A DNA stretch of 35,778 nucleotides from Candidatus Zhuqueibacterota bacterium. GTDB taxonomy: Bacteria > Zhuqueibacterota > QNDG01 > JABMRT01. Shown in pieces: positions 23,378-31,800 of this stretch (positions are counted from its first letter, which is position 1; every line of letters begins with the position of its first letter). The stretch is taken from positions 1-35,778 of the forward strand of contig JABMRT010000141.1 of NCBI GenBank assembly GCA_013202295.1, in the 5' to 3' direction. The position numbers and the translations under genes were made by a program. The notes under the pieces are model-generated. The model saw only the letters and a list, made by a program, of their open reading frames with translations. It made no database searches and had not been told where the DNA came from.

Positions 23378-23587
23378 TCAATCGGTAAGGAAGTCAAATA
23401 TGTTGCCGAGCATACTGGAGTCTGTCCTGTAAAATTCAGTAAAAGAACAACGCGTGCAGGTGACGGTTGTGAATTTCTTGTTTTGCACATCAAAGATTTT
23501 ACTCAAGAAACCTCCAGTTGTACGAATTGTATCGGTTTTGTACTCGGTGTTGCTGCATTTTGGGCAGGTGAATCGAAAGGAATTCAT
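23378..23587 (-). CDS. Zinc-ribbon nucleic-acid-binding-type protein (DUF2082-like)
   Basis: 69 residues. Two CxxC knuckles, CPKC (9-12) and CTRC (44-47), frame the strongly conserved core GGFLSKIFDVQNKKFTTVTC (25-44), the hallmark of the small zinc-ribbon family once called DUF2082. One Zn2+ would be bound by the four cysteines. Function is unknown; nucleic-acid binding is the usual guess. It lies 32 bp after the start-distal AEC gene on the same strand and could be expressed with it, or alone. Both ends and the length are normal. Confidence 0.85.
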   Translation of the reverse strand: MNSFRFTCPKCSNTEYKTDTIRTTGGFLSKIFDVQNKKFTTVTCTRCSFTEFYRTDSSMLGNIFDFLTD

Positions 23588-23619
23588 GGCAGGCCTCCTG
23601 ATTTATTTGTGCTAATGAT

Positions 23620-24564
23620 CTAGATAAGCTGATAATATTTTAAAATATACAATCCAACAGTAATAGTCAGAACGGCCCCAAATGTGCTGATGATCACAAT
23701 GTTTCCTGCCAACCGGCTGTTGGCGCCCATGGTCTGGGCCATCACGAAACTGGCTATGGCCGTAGGAGCCGCGAAAAGGATGAAAATCACAGCCAGATCC
23801 TGTCCTCGCATGCCAATCCATATTGCACCTAAAGTACCGAGCAAGGGGAGAAGAATCAGCTTGATACCAGATGCTGCGAACGCCATTTTAGAAGCACGTT
23901 TTATTTCATCTATGTTGAGTGAACCCCCAATTCCCAAAAGTGCAAGGGGCAGCGTGATACCGGCCAGATAGTTGCCGGTATTTTTGAAAATAGAATGTAC
24001 AGGAATTTTAAAAACAGCGAAAAGTATAGCGATGGCCGCTGAAACAATCAGGGGATTCTTGATAACTCGACTGAAGATTGTTTTCCATTCCACGGTTTTT
24101 CCAGGATGGGATGATAATGTGAGTATGATCACTGAAAGTATATTATGCAGGGGCATGATAAAGGCAAGCACCATGGCCGCTTTACTGAGTGCTGCTTCTC
24201 CGAACAAATTGGAGATGATGGCGAAACCCACAATGGCGAAATTACTCCGGACTGCTCCTTGAATAAAAGCCCCTCTATCCTCTCCTTGTGGAATCAACCG
24301 AAGGACCGAAAGCCAGATGATGACTACTGCGGTAAATGTCGCGAAATAAAGATAGAGAATTTGACGGATCTGGAACACCTGACCGAAGTTGACTTCACTC
24401 AGCTTGAGAAAAACCAAAACTGGCATGGCCACATTGAACACCAGTTTGGACGAATCAGCGACAAATTGATCGTTAATCATATGCACGCGTTTAAGGACCA
24501 TCCCGAGAAAGGTGATCAGGAATACCGGCGCAACGGATTCCAGTATGAATAAGAATTCATGCAT
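23620..24564 (-). CDS. AEC (auxin efflux carrier) family transporter
   Basis: 314 residues, the standard length. About ten membrane helices form two five-helix repeats. The N-terminal repeat begins SVAPVFLITFLGMVLKR (10-26), and the second half contains PLALLGIGGSLN and FAAPTAIASFVMAQTMG (about 272-288), both characteristic of AEC/YfdV-like bacterial permeases. Family members move small organic acids such as malate or malonate across the inner membrane; the substrate is not readable. Start ATG 24562-24564 has a weak GTGGA site. The gene begins about 50 bp after the terminator that ends the zf-TFIIB gene, so it likely has its own promoter. Confidence 0.88.
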   Translation of the reverse strand: MHEFLFILESVAPVFLITFLGMVLKRVHMINDQFVADSSKLVFNVAMPVLVFLKLSEVNFGQVFQIRQILYLYFATFTAVVIIWLSVLRLIPQGEDRGAFIQGAVRSNFAIVGFAIISNLFGEAALSKAAMVLAFIMPLHNILSVIILTLSSHPGKTVEWKTIFSRVIKNPLIVSAAIAILFAVFKIPVHSIFKNTGNYLAGITLPLALLGIGGSLNIDEIKRASKMAFAASGIKLILLPLLGTLGAIWIGMRGQDLAVIFILFAAPTAIASFVMAQTMGANSRLAGNIVIISTFGAVLTITVGLYILKYYQLI

Positions 24565-24607
24565 ATAAAATCCACATTAAATATAAAATATATGACTAAA
24601 TCATGCA

Positions 24608-24633
24608 TAAAACCCCGACACATGGCCGGGGTT
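24608..24633 (-). terminator. Rho-independent terminator after the zf-TFIIB gene
   Basis: On the minus strand AACCCCG (24633-24627), a nine-base loop and CGGGGTT (24617-24611) are followed by TTTA. It lies 30 bp beyond the stop of the zf-TFIIB protein gene. The stem is a strong 7 bp; the T-run is short. Confidence 0.7.
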
Positions 24634-24663
24634 AAATAATCCGTTCGCTGTTTCCTTAAAGCA

Positions 24664-25188
24664 TTAAAATGCGCCCCATTTTTGCTTTCCGGGAATGTAG
24701 GTGCTCGGACATATAAACTTGAACATGTTGGCAATGCGCTTCGCCTTTTCTGCTGCTTCCTTGCTTTCAGCGTGCATCGGCGCAAATGCATCCGCCGAGA
24801 TATCATTAAACATGGTTTGTGCGGCTTGCGTTTTTTCTTCTTCGGAAACATATTGTGCGCGAATCTGAGCCAGCTCATTCGTGTCCAGCCAGTAGCCACC
24901 ACATTTCGGGCATTCATCCACTTCGATCTCGCGCTTCACGCTGTTGAAGTGGCGCATCATCACCATATTCTCACATTTCGGGCAATTACGGCGCTTGGTC
25001 TGATCCACCACGACTTGTGGATCTTTTTCAATATCCAGCAGCGACTCCCCTGTGGTTTCATGCTGCTCATCTACTTTCTTGATCTCGAACAGATCAAACC
25101 AGATGCCGCCGCATCCATGACATACATCCACTACGAGTTCACCCACAGTTTTTTCTGTCAGTGCATGGTCACAAGCCGGGCATTGCAT
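24664..25188 (-). CDS. Double zf-TFIIB zinc-ribbon protein
   Basis: 174 residues with two zinc ribbons of the zf-TFIIB type. The first is CPAC (3-6) with CHGCGGIWFDLFEIKK (23-38). The second is CPKC (69-72) with CPKCGGYWLDTNELAQI (93-109). The C-terminal 65 residues are charged and probably helical, ending KWGAF. Each ribbon would bind one Zn2+. No enzymatic domain is present and the role is unknown. ATG 25188 follows AAAGGAG at ideal spacing, 60 bp after the catalase gene, so it may be read from the catalase promoter and ends at the terminator near 24610. Confidence 0.85.
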   Translation of the reverse strand: MQCPACDHALTEKTVGELVVDVCHGCGGIWFDLFEIKKVDEQHETTGESLLDIEKDPQVVVDQTKRRNCPKCENMVMMRHFNSVKREIEVDECPKCGGYWLDTNELAQIRAQYVSEEEKTQAAQTMFNDISADAFAPMHAESKEAAEKAKRIANMFKFICPSTYIPGKQKWGAF

Positions 25189-25248
25189 GAAGCACTCCTT
25201 TCAATCAAGGTGTATCATTATATTATTGTTCCGTGTTTCTAAAGCAGA

Positions 25249-26712
25249 CTATTCTGGGATTTCGCTCAACGGGATTCCCATCGCCTCTGCCACTCCTTTG
25301 CCGTAATCCGGATCGGCTTTCATGCAATTGCCAATATGGCGGATCTTGATTTCCTTGGGTGCATCACCCATGGCTCTGGCCGTATTCTCGAAAAGGACCT
25401 TTTGCTGTCCTGAGCTCATTATCCGAAACAGGTCTCGGGGCTGGGAATAGTAATCATCGTCATCTTCACGGAAATTCCAGTGATCGGCCGCGCCATCAAG
25501 CGCGAGTGGCGGCTCACGAAATTCAGGTTGCTCCTGCCATTCGCCGTAGCTGTTGGGTTCGTATCCGAGGGTACCACCGTAATTGTCATCCACACGCATC
25601 TTGCCGTCACGATGGTAGCCGGTGACCGGACAGCGAGCGCGGTTGACTGGAATCAGATGATGGTTCACACCAAGACGGTACCGTTGTGCATCACCATAGG
25701 AGAAGAGACGTCCTTGCAGCATCTTGTCCGGGGAGAATCCGATGCCGGGTACAATGTTGGCCGGATTGAAGGCGGCCTGCTCAACTTCGGCGAAGTAGTT
25801 TTCTGGATTTTTGTTTAGTTCGAACACGCCCACATCCATAAGCGGGTAGTCCTTATGCGGCCAAACCTTGGTCAAATCGAAGGGATTGAATGGAAACTTG
25901 ACGGCGTCTTTTTCCGGGATGACTTGAATTTTCATATTCCACTTGGGGAAGTTTCCCTTTTCAATGCTTTCAAATAAGTCGCGCTGATGGCTTTCCCGGT
26001 CTTTGCCGACGATTGCTTCGGCTTCCGCATCAGTGATATTTTTAATCCCCTGCGCGGTTTTTAGATGGAACTTGACCCAGAACCGCTCGTTTTTGGCGTT
26101 AAGCAGGCTGAAAGTGTGGCTTCCATACCCATTCATGTGGCGGTAAGAATAGGGGATACCCCGGTCACTCATGGTGATGGTCACCTGGTGAAGCGCCTCG
26201 GGTAGATTGGTCCAGAAGTCCCAGTTGTTGCGGGCACTCCGCAGGTTGGTCTTGGGATCGCGTTTCACAGCATGATTTAAATCAGGAAACTTGAGGGGAT
26301 CTCGCAAGAAGAACACAGGTGTGTTGTTGCCTACCAGGTCCCAGTTGCCCTCTTCAGTGTAGAACTTCATTGCAAAACCGCGGATGTCGCGTTCTGCATC
26401 AGCCGCACCACGCTCGCCTGCCACTGTCGAGAAACGGGCGAACAGTTCAGTTTTCTTTCCAATTTCGGAAAAGATTTTTGCTTTGGTGTATTTTGTGATG
26501 TCGTGTGTGACGGTAAACGTGCCATAAGCGCCAGATCCTTTTGCGTGCATTCGCCGCTCCGGAATCACTTCGCGGTCAAAGTGGGCGAGCTTCTCCAGAT
26601 ACCAAACATGCTGAAGCATCATCGGGCCACGCGGTCCGGCAGTCATGACATTTTGATTATCAGCAACCGGTGCACCCACATTGTTTGTCAGTTTCTTTTT
26701 CTTATCCTTCAT
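25249..26712 (-). CDS. katA: Monofunctional haem catalase (small-subunit type)
   Basis: 487 residues, the length of clade 3 small-subunit catalases. It converts two H2O2 to water and O2. Catalytic H56 lies in [13 protein letters not shown], the distal-pocket Asn is in [13 protein letters not shown] (N130), and the proximal haem ligand Y339 is in [14 protein letters not shown]. The N-terminus has no signal peptide, so it is cytoplasmic. All active-site motifs are intact. A good promoter match lies at 26756-26784. The zf-TFIIB zinc-ribbon gene follows after 60 bp. No OxyR or PerR gene is present in the window, so the peroxide regulator cannot be named. Confidence 0.96.
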   Translation of the reverse strand: MKDKKKKLTNNVGAPVADNQNVMTAGPRGPMMLQHVWYLEKLAHFDREVIPERRMHAKGSGAYGTFTVTHDITKYTKAKIFSEIGKKTELFARFSTVAGERGAADAERDIRGFAMKFYTEEGNWDLVGNNTPVFFLRDPLKFPDLNHAVKRDPKTNLRSARNNWDFWTNLPEALHQVTITMSDRGIPYSYRHMNGYGSHTFSLLNAKNERFWVKFHLKTAQGIKNITDAEAEAIVGKDRESHQRDLFESIEKGNFPKWNMKIQVIPEKDAVKFPFNPFDLTKVWPHKDYPLMDVGVFELNKNPENYFAEVEQAAFNPANIVPGIGFSPDKMLQGRLFSYGDAQRYRLGVNHHLIPVNRARCPVTGYHRDGKMRVDDNYGGTLGYEPNSYGEWQEQPEFREPPLALDGAADHWNFREDDDDYYSQPRDLFRIMSSGQQKVLFENTARAMGDAPKEIKIRHIGNCMKADPDYGKGVAEAMGIPLSEIPE

Positions 26713-26755
26713 TTTCCACTTCCTTCAAATTTGAATTCGGTTTACTTATCGTTTC

Positions 26756-26784
26756 AATATATTTGATCCACTATTTAAATGCAA
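26756..26784 (-). promoter_or_regulatory. Predicted sigma70-like promoter of the catalase gene
   Basis: On the minus strand TTGCAT (26784-26779), exactly 17 bases, TATATT (26761-26756). Transcription would start near 26749, about 37 bases before ATG 26712. A 12-bp palindrome, TTCAAATTTGAA (26724-26735), falls in the leader. Confidence 0.5.
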
Positions 26785-26792
26785 GCAAGAAT

Positions 26793-27644
26793 CTATTTGA
26801 TTTCCGCAAAAACAGGATAATGATCCGAGGGCAGACGGCCGTTGAAATGGTCCGAAATAGTCGCGTGTCGGATGACTTGAAAGTGTGGACTGATGAAAAT
26901 ATAATCGATGGGATCACCCTCTGCCTGCGGATTCGGATTAAAACCTGTAAACGTGTACGTCGGGCCGTGATGAGACTGTTCTGCTTTCAGACGACTGTCC
27001 TGAATAATGGCTGATTCCAGCAGCAAACGGATAGGATCCGATCCGGGCTCGGCATTGAAATCGCCAGTCAGAATGAACGGATTTCCCCGAGAAATCTCTA
27101 CTACCTTTTTTCGGACAAGAAGCGCACTTTGTTTGCGAGCTATCTGGCCGAGATGGTCGAAGTGGGTGTTGAAGACGTAAACGTCCTGTCCACTCATTTT
27201 ATCCCGAAACTGGCCCCATGTGACCACGCGATGACAGGCAGCATCCCAGCCTCGGCTCACATTGTCTGGCGTTTCGGAGAGCCAGAAGGTTCCATTTTCC
27301 AGAAGACTCATACGATCGGCTCGAAAGAAAATGGGTGAGAACTCTCCTGCTGTTTTACCGTCATCGCGTGCCACACCGATCCAGCTAAAATGCGGGAGCA
27401 GTTCCGAAAGCTCATCCAGCTGATGGGCGAGGGCTTCCTGCATGCCCACGACATCCGCTTTATGAAATTCAATGGTGCTTGCGACGAGTTCCTTTCGATG
27501 GGGCCAGGCATTTGGGCCGTCATCCGGATTGTCATAGCGGATGTTGAAGGTCATGACATTTAAGGGGTGATCCAACACCTGTGAGCAGAGGTTGATTGCT
27601 AGGAATATCCAGAGAAACAAAAAAGTTTTATACAGACGTTTCAT
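26793..27644 (-). CDS. Secreted endonuclease/exonuclease/phosphatase (EEP) family protein
   Basis: 283 residues from ATG 27644, which follows GGAGG; an in-frame ATG at 27731 lies upstream of the promoter match and is rejected. A signal peptide (MKRLYKTFLFLWIFLAINLC) directs export. The EEP fold is clear: VMTFNIRYDNPDDG (N and D metal region), VVGMQEAL with the metal-binding Glu, VFNTHFDH, ILTGDFNAEPGSDP, and the terminal catalytic SDHYPVFAEIK. Such Mg2+-dependent enzymes cut phosphodiester or phosphate bonds in nucleic acids, inositol phosphates or lipids; RPLSL-type secreted members are of unknown substrate. It is monocistronic between a terminator upstream and the catalase promoter downstream. 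Confidence 0.9.
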   Translation of the reverse strand: MKRLYKTFLFLWIFLAINLCSQVLDHPLNVMTFNIRYDNPDDGPNAWPHRKELVASTIEFHKADVVGMQEALAHQLDELSELLPHFSWIGVARDDGKTAGEFSPIFFRADRMSLLENGTFWLSETPDNVSRGWDAACHRVVTWGQFRDKMSGQDVYVFNTHFDHLGQIARKQSALLVRKKVVEISRGNPFILTGDFNAEPGSDPIRLLLESAIIQDSRLKAEQSHHGPTYTFTGFNPNPQAEGDPIDYIFISPHFQVIRHATISDHFNGRLPSDHYPVFAEIK

Positions 27645-27674
27645 GGCGCTTTCCTCCAAGTTATTTTCCGTTTC

Positions 27675-27703
27675 AATGTACTCAGGGGAGGGACTTGATG
27701 CAA
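27675..27703 (-). promoter_or_regulatory. Predicted promoter of the EEP gene
   Basis: On the minus strand TTGCAT (27703-27698), 17 bases, TACATT (27680-27675). It lies between the upstream operon's terminator and the GGAGG ribosome site of the EEP gene, an orderly terminator-promoter-gene arrangement. Confidence 0.5.
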
Positions 27704-27721
27704 CAGGAATGTCCTGAATAA

Positions 27722-27748
27722 AAAAGCCCATCCAATTTGGAAGGGCTT
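27722..27748 (-). terminator. Rho-independent terminator of the CsgG-propeller-barrel operon
   Basis: On the minus strand AAGCCC (27748-27743), one mismatch, TCCA, loop, TGGA, one mismatch and GGGCTT (27729-27724) form a stem followed by TTTTTATT. It begins 26 bp after the stop of the beta-barrel gene. Confidence 0.85.
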
Positions 27749-27773
27749 GATAAAAAAACTGAATATCCGTTTG

Positions 27774-28871
27774 CTAAAAGAAGTACTCCATGCCCGCGGC
27801 GACTTCTACGCCGCCCATGGTTTTTGAGTATCCTTTAAAAAATCCTGTGTTCAATTTTAGGCGACCTGTCAAAATTGCTTTTGGTGACACCTGATATCTC
27901 GGAGACACACCAATTCCGATGAGTGAGAGGCTTTCCATTTCTATCATATTAAAAAAGTACTGCGCCTCGCCAATAAGCACGATCCGTGTTTTTGGATTCA
28001 TCCGAAGGGTGTAGCGTGCGAGTGCCTGGAGCTGATCCGGGTAGGTTTTTTCTTCATCCTGAACAAGAATACCGCCGCTGACACTTTGGCTCTTGGTGCG
28101 GCTCCGGAACCGGGCCATGAGATGAAGATGTTTGACACCAAAATATTTTTGAAACTGAAGTGTGGCGACGATTTTATTTCCAGATTTATAGACTTCGGTG
28201 GTATCATATTCATCAGTACCATAAAACGAAAGGATCAAATCAAATGAGAGTGCGGTGATTTTATCAAACTGATAATCCACGCCGCCGGTGAGCAGGATTT
28301 CATTTCCCGGGTTGTATTTCTGATCAAAATCTGCAAGGGGTTGATAGCTGCCACTGAGCTGAAATGCGGCACCAAGCCCCAGAACCGTTTGTTCATTAAT
28401 GGGTTTGGCCCATGAAACACCCGGAGAGATGTTCAAACCCTGACCAAAATGGGGAAGACGATATCCATAATGAATTTGCCCAAGCTGAATGGAAGATTGA
28501 AACTGTTCCCAGGTCAAAGGACTTTGCCCGGTAGGCAGATTCACACCCAGTTGAAACAATATATTGCTGTCTATCAAATGATAAAGCGCGGTGAGCTGCG
28601 TGTCGCCCAATCCCGAAAGATTGGACAGGCCGTCGCCTTTAAAAGATCCCTGAGAGGATCGCAGCATAAAGGCTGTCTGCCGGTTCATCGGATAGTAAAT
28701 CGAAAGAGGTGTGACGATTTCCGATGAGTTGATGATGGCTTCAGACTGCCATGATTGATACGAGAGATTCAGCTTCACGTATGGCTGCTGGCTGATTAAT
28801 GACGCATTCTGGGCTTGAACGATCCCGGAAGCCAAAATAAAGATTGTAATCCATTTATAGACGTTACTCAT
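27774..28871 (-). CDS. Outer-membrane beta-barrel protein (unassigned family)
   Basis: 365 residues. A signal peptide (about 1-20, ending SGIVQA) precedes a protein built of alternating amphipathic strands with short turns, for example LFQLGVNLPTGQSPL and ILLTGGVDYQFDKI. It ends in GMEYFF, with the terminal aromatic residue usual for outer-membrane barrels. The pattern recalls MetA-pathway/transporter-like porins, but no family signature is secure. It is the last gene of the operon, 15 bp after the propeller protein, and has a GGAGG-like site before ATG 28871. It may be the outer-membrane partner, anchor or pore for the products of the two upstream genes; that is inference from position. Confidence 0.8.
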   Translation of the reverse strand: MSNVYKWITIFILASGIVQAQNASLISQQPYVKLNLSYQSWQSEAIINSSEIVTPLSIYYPMNRQTAFMLRSSQGSFKGDGLSNLSGLGDTQLTALYHLIDSNILFQLGVNLPTGQSPLTWEQFQSSIQLGQIHYGYRLPHFGQGLNISPGVSWAKPINEQTVLGLGAAFQLSGSYQPLADFDQKYNPGNEILLTGGVDYQFDKITALSFDLILSFYGTDEYDTTEVYKSGNKIVATLQFQKYFGVKHLHLMARFRSRTKSQSVSGGILVQDEEKTYPDQLQALARYTLRMNPKTRIVLIGEAQYFFNMIEMESLSLIGIGVSPRYQVSPKAILTGRLKLNTGFFKGYSKTMGGVEVAAGMEYFF

Positions 28872-28886
28872 GAACTCCTCCAGGAC

Positions 28887-31800
28887 TTACCTGACCAAAA
28901 TCATCTTCTTTGAATTGTTGTATGTTGGTGTTTCAAGGCGGAAAATATAGATTCCGCTTGGTACGGAAAGGCCGTTATCATTCCGGCTGTCCCATGTGAC
29001 ATGATGCGGGCCGGTGGATTCAATGCCATGTGCAAGGGTTCGGATTCGCTGTCCGCGCACATTATAAATTGTGAGTCTAACACTGGATTTTTCCTTCAGG
29101 TGATATTGAATTTGTGTTTCCGGATTAAATGGATTGGGATAATTCTGCATCAATGTAAACTCATAGGGGATGAGCGGGATGCCCTCGTTTACATTCCCCG
29201 CGTAGGATTCCGATCCCACAATCAAACGCAGGGATTTGATGCTGTTACTTCCCGACATCTGGATTTCTGCCATGTTGTCCCGAAGCGGGATGAGGCATTC
29301 ACGGTCCCGATCCAGCAACCAGGTGTCGAAACCTTCCGCCATCTGTCCAGCCCATTCCAGTGATAACCGAACGGTTTCTGCCTTGTCCGTTACCATAAGG
29401 GCCAGATCCCAGAATGTGCCTTTATCATTGGATTGACGGAAATTGCCTGCGTAGTTGATCTTGCCATCCACGATACTGAGGCTGACCGGATCGCCGATAG
29501 GCGGTGCTTCGAAGAAGTCATTCGCATCAAAGCCATTTTTAGCGGATGTTTTCATGCCCGCGAAATTTTGATCATCCAGATAATCCGAAGTCAGTCCGTG
29601 TGCGCTGATTCGAACAGTGAATTCTCCATCCGCGAGCTGAGTATCCAAACTCTTCGGTGTGGTTGTTACGGCTTCCACAGGAGGAATCTGAATCGTCCGT
29701 ACCTCATATGGATTGTAGACAAAGTAGCCGGTCCACGGCTCCAGAACGGTATTGTTATAGGTATAGCTGGTCCCGGTCCGGCCCACAAGTTGAAGCATAT
29801 CAGTATTGATGACATCGCTCCATCTGACTCGGAACGCAAACGGATTGCCGATTTGGTTCCATCCTGAAAGAAGGGTGATTGAGAAAGGATCTAATCCGTT
29901 TGTGGATTCGCCATTTTCAATCGTGAGTCTGCTCCCGTTTCTCGTAATCAGCCAGTATGCAATGCCGGGTGTGAAGGTCCAATCCAGAGCATCTCGGATC
30001 GGATCAAATTCATCGTACACGCTGTCCACCGGGTCCCAGTAGAACATGCGCCATGATTTGGCGCTTTGCACACCCAGATCATCGCGCAACACCTCCATGA
30101 TCCGATCATCCCCCAAAGTACAGGGCACGGAGATCAGGGTGTAAGTTTCCTCTTCCGGTACGACGGGCGATACTTCTTCTTCCACAGTCACCGGGATAAA
30201 GGCAGCAGGCGCATCCGGTGATCCGTTCTGATAAATGGGTGCCCCGGTGGAATCCTCAACGGACATATAATACACAAGTCCCCGAAGGCTCAGAATGGAT
30301 TCGGGTAAAATGGCGTTGTAATTGGGTTCCTCGTATTCACAGGCAATGGAATCCCACACTGTGCTGCCAGTCTGGATGTAATGCACCCAGATTGTGATGC
30401 CGGGAATGGGAGGATCCACTGTAAAAGTCAAGCTGAAATCCTCACCTGCTGGAGGCGCTGGAGGTTCCGGAAATTCAAAGGTCATGGATTGGCCTGTGCC
30501 CCTTAAATAGACGCTGTCCGGAGAAGAGTTGGCTGTAGATTCAATGATGAATGCTGCACTGTCTGTTTCATTTTGACGGGGAGAAAACCGCAGTGTTATG
30601 AGCAGGGAATCCAGGGCTGGAAGCTGACGGGGTACATCCCCGACCACGGAATAGACTGCGTTTTCAAGAAGTGGACGGAAAAAACTCCGAATGATCTGAA
30701 TGGATGAATAGCTGTTGTTCTTCATCCAGAAGGATCGGGTCGTGCTGCTGTCGACTTGTACAGTACCGAATTCCAGGCCATAGGGTTCCAATGAGAGCGC
30801 GACTTCACGGCCTGTGCCGGTGATTGCGATGGAATCGGGTGATGAGGGCGCGTTTGAGGTAATGACAATGAGCGCCGGATATGTGATGGCAGCCAATGGA
30901 GTAAATGAAACTCCAAGATTGACAGACGATCCGGGATCAAGTGTGACCGGAATACTTGAGGTTGAATAAACGCTGTCCACACCCTGTTCGAGTGTGACAG
31001 TAATGTCTTCCACCGCGAGCTGACCCGTGCTTTCCAATCTGATTGAAACATTGGCTTCCACGTTGATATTCATCGTTCCAAAGTCCAGTGTGGATGTGCT
31101 TTTTGTGAGCTCTGGAAAGGCAAAAATACCCGTTCCACTTAGAGGAATAGAATCCGGGGATGTGTCAGCATTGCTGAAAAAGACCAGAAATGCGGAATAT
31201 TCCTGCTCCGCGGCGGGTGTGAAATTCAGGATAAGCTGCCGGCTCTGATCGGGCAGCAGATCCACAGTACCACCTCCGGATGCAATCGCGAATCGATTGG
31301 CGTTCGGGCCGAAAATTTCAGGATTTTCAAGCTTGAGTGTGTCGTTCCCTGTGTTTGTCACGATTAAGGTGTCCGGTGTGGTCACACCGAGCGAGATTTC
31401 TCCGTATGCCAACGCATTTTTATTCGTGCTGAATTCGGGAGACGGGAATTGCGCGTTTCCTTGTACTGTTAATGTATCGGGTGATGAAGGTGCATTAGAT
31501 ATGAAGATATAAAACGCCTGTTTCGCGCCTTCAGTGAATGGGCTGAATGTCACATTCAGATTGGTGGATAAACCGGGCGTCCAGGTAGTCGGTGTGTTTA
31601 TTGCATGGCTGAAAGAGGCTGTATCCGTACCGGTCTCAATGATTTGAAAGATTTCGAGATTGGTGTCTCCTGTATTGGTTAGCACAGATGTCAGGTTCGT
31701 GGAACTTCCTACCAGTTCTGTGCCGAAATTCAGGGTTCCGGGAGTGATGGTCAGCGCGGGTTCCAGTGCGGGGCCGGCATTGTATTTGGCCAGACCATTT

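Noticed and set aside
26724-26735. TTCAAATTTGAA palindrome in the catalase leader as a peroxide-regulator operator
   Set aside because: Twelve-base AT-rich palindromes are expected several times by chance in 35 kb, and it does not match PerR or OxyR site patterns I know.
27645-27731. 29-residue N-terminal extension of the EEP protein
   Set aside because: It would place residues before an obvious signal peptide that has its own GGAGG site, and it overlaps the predicted promoter and the upstream operon's terminator hairpin.
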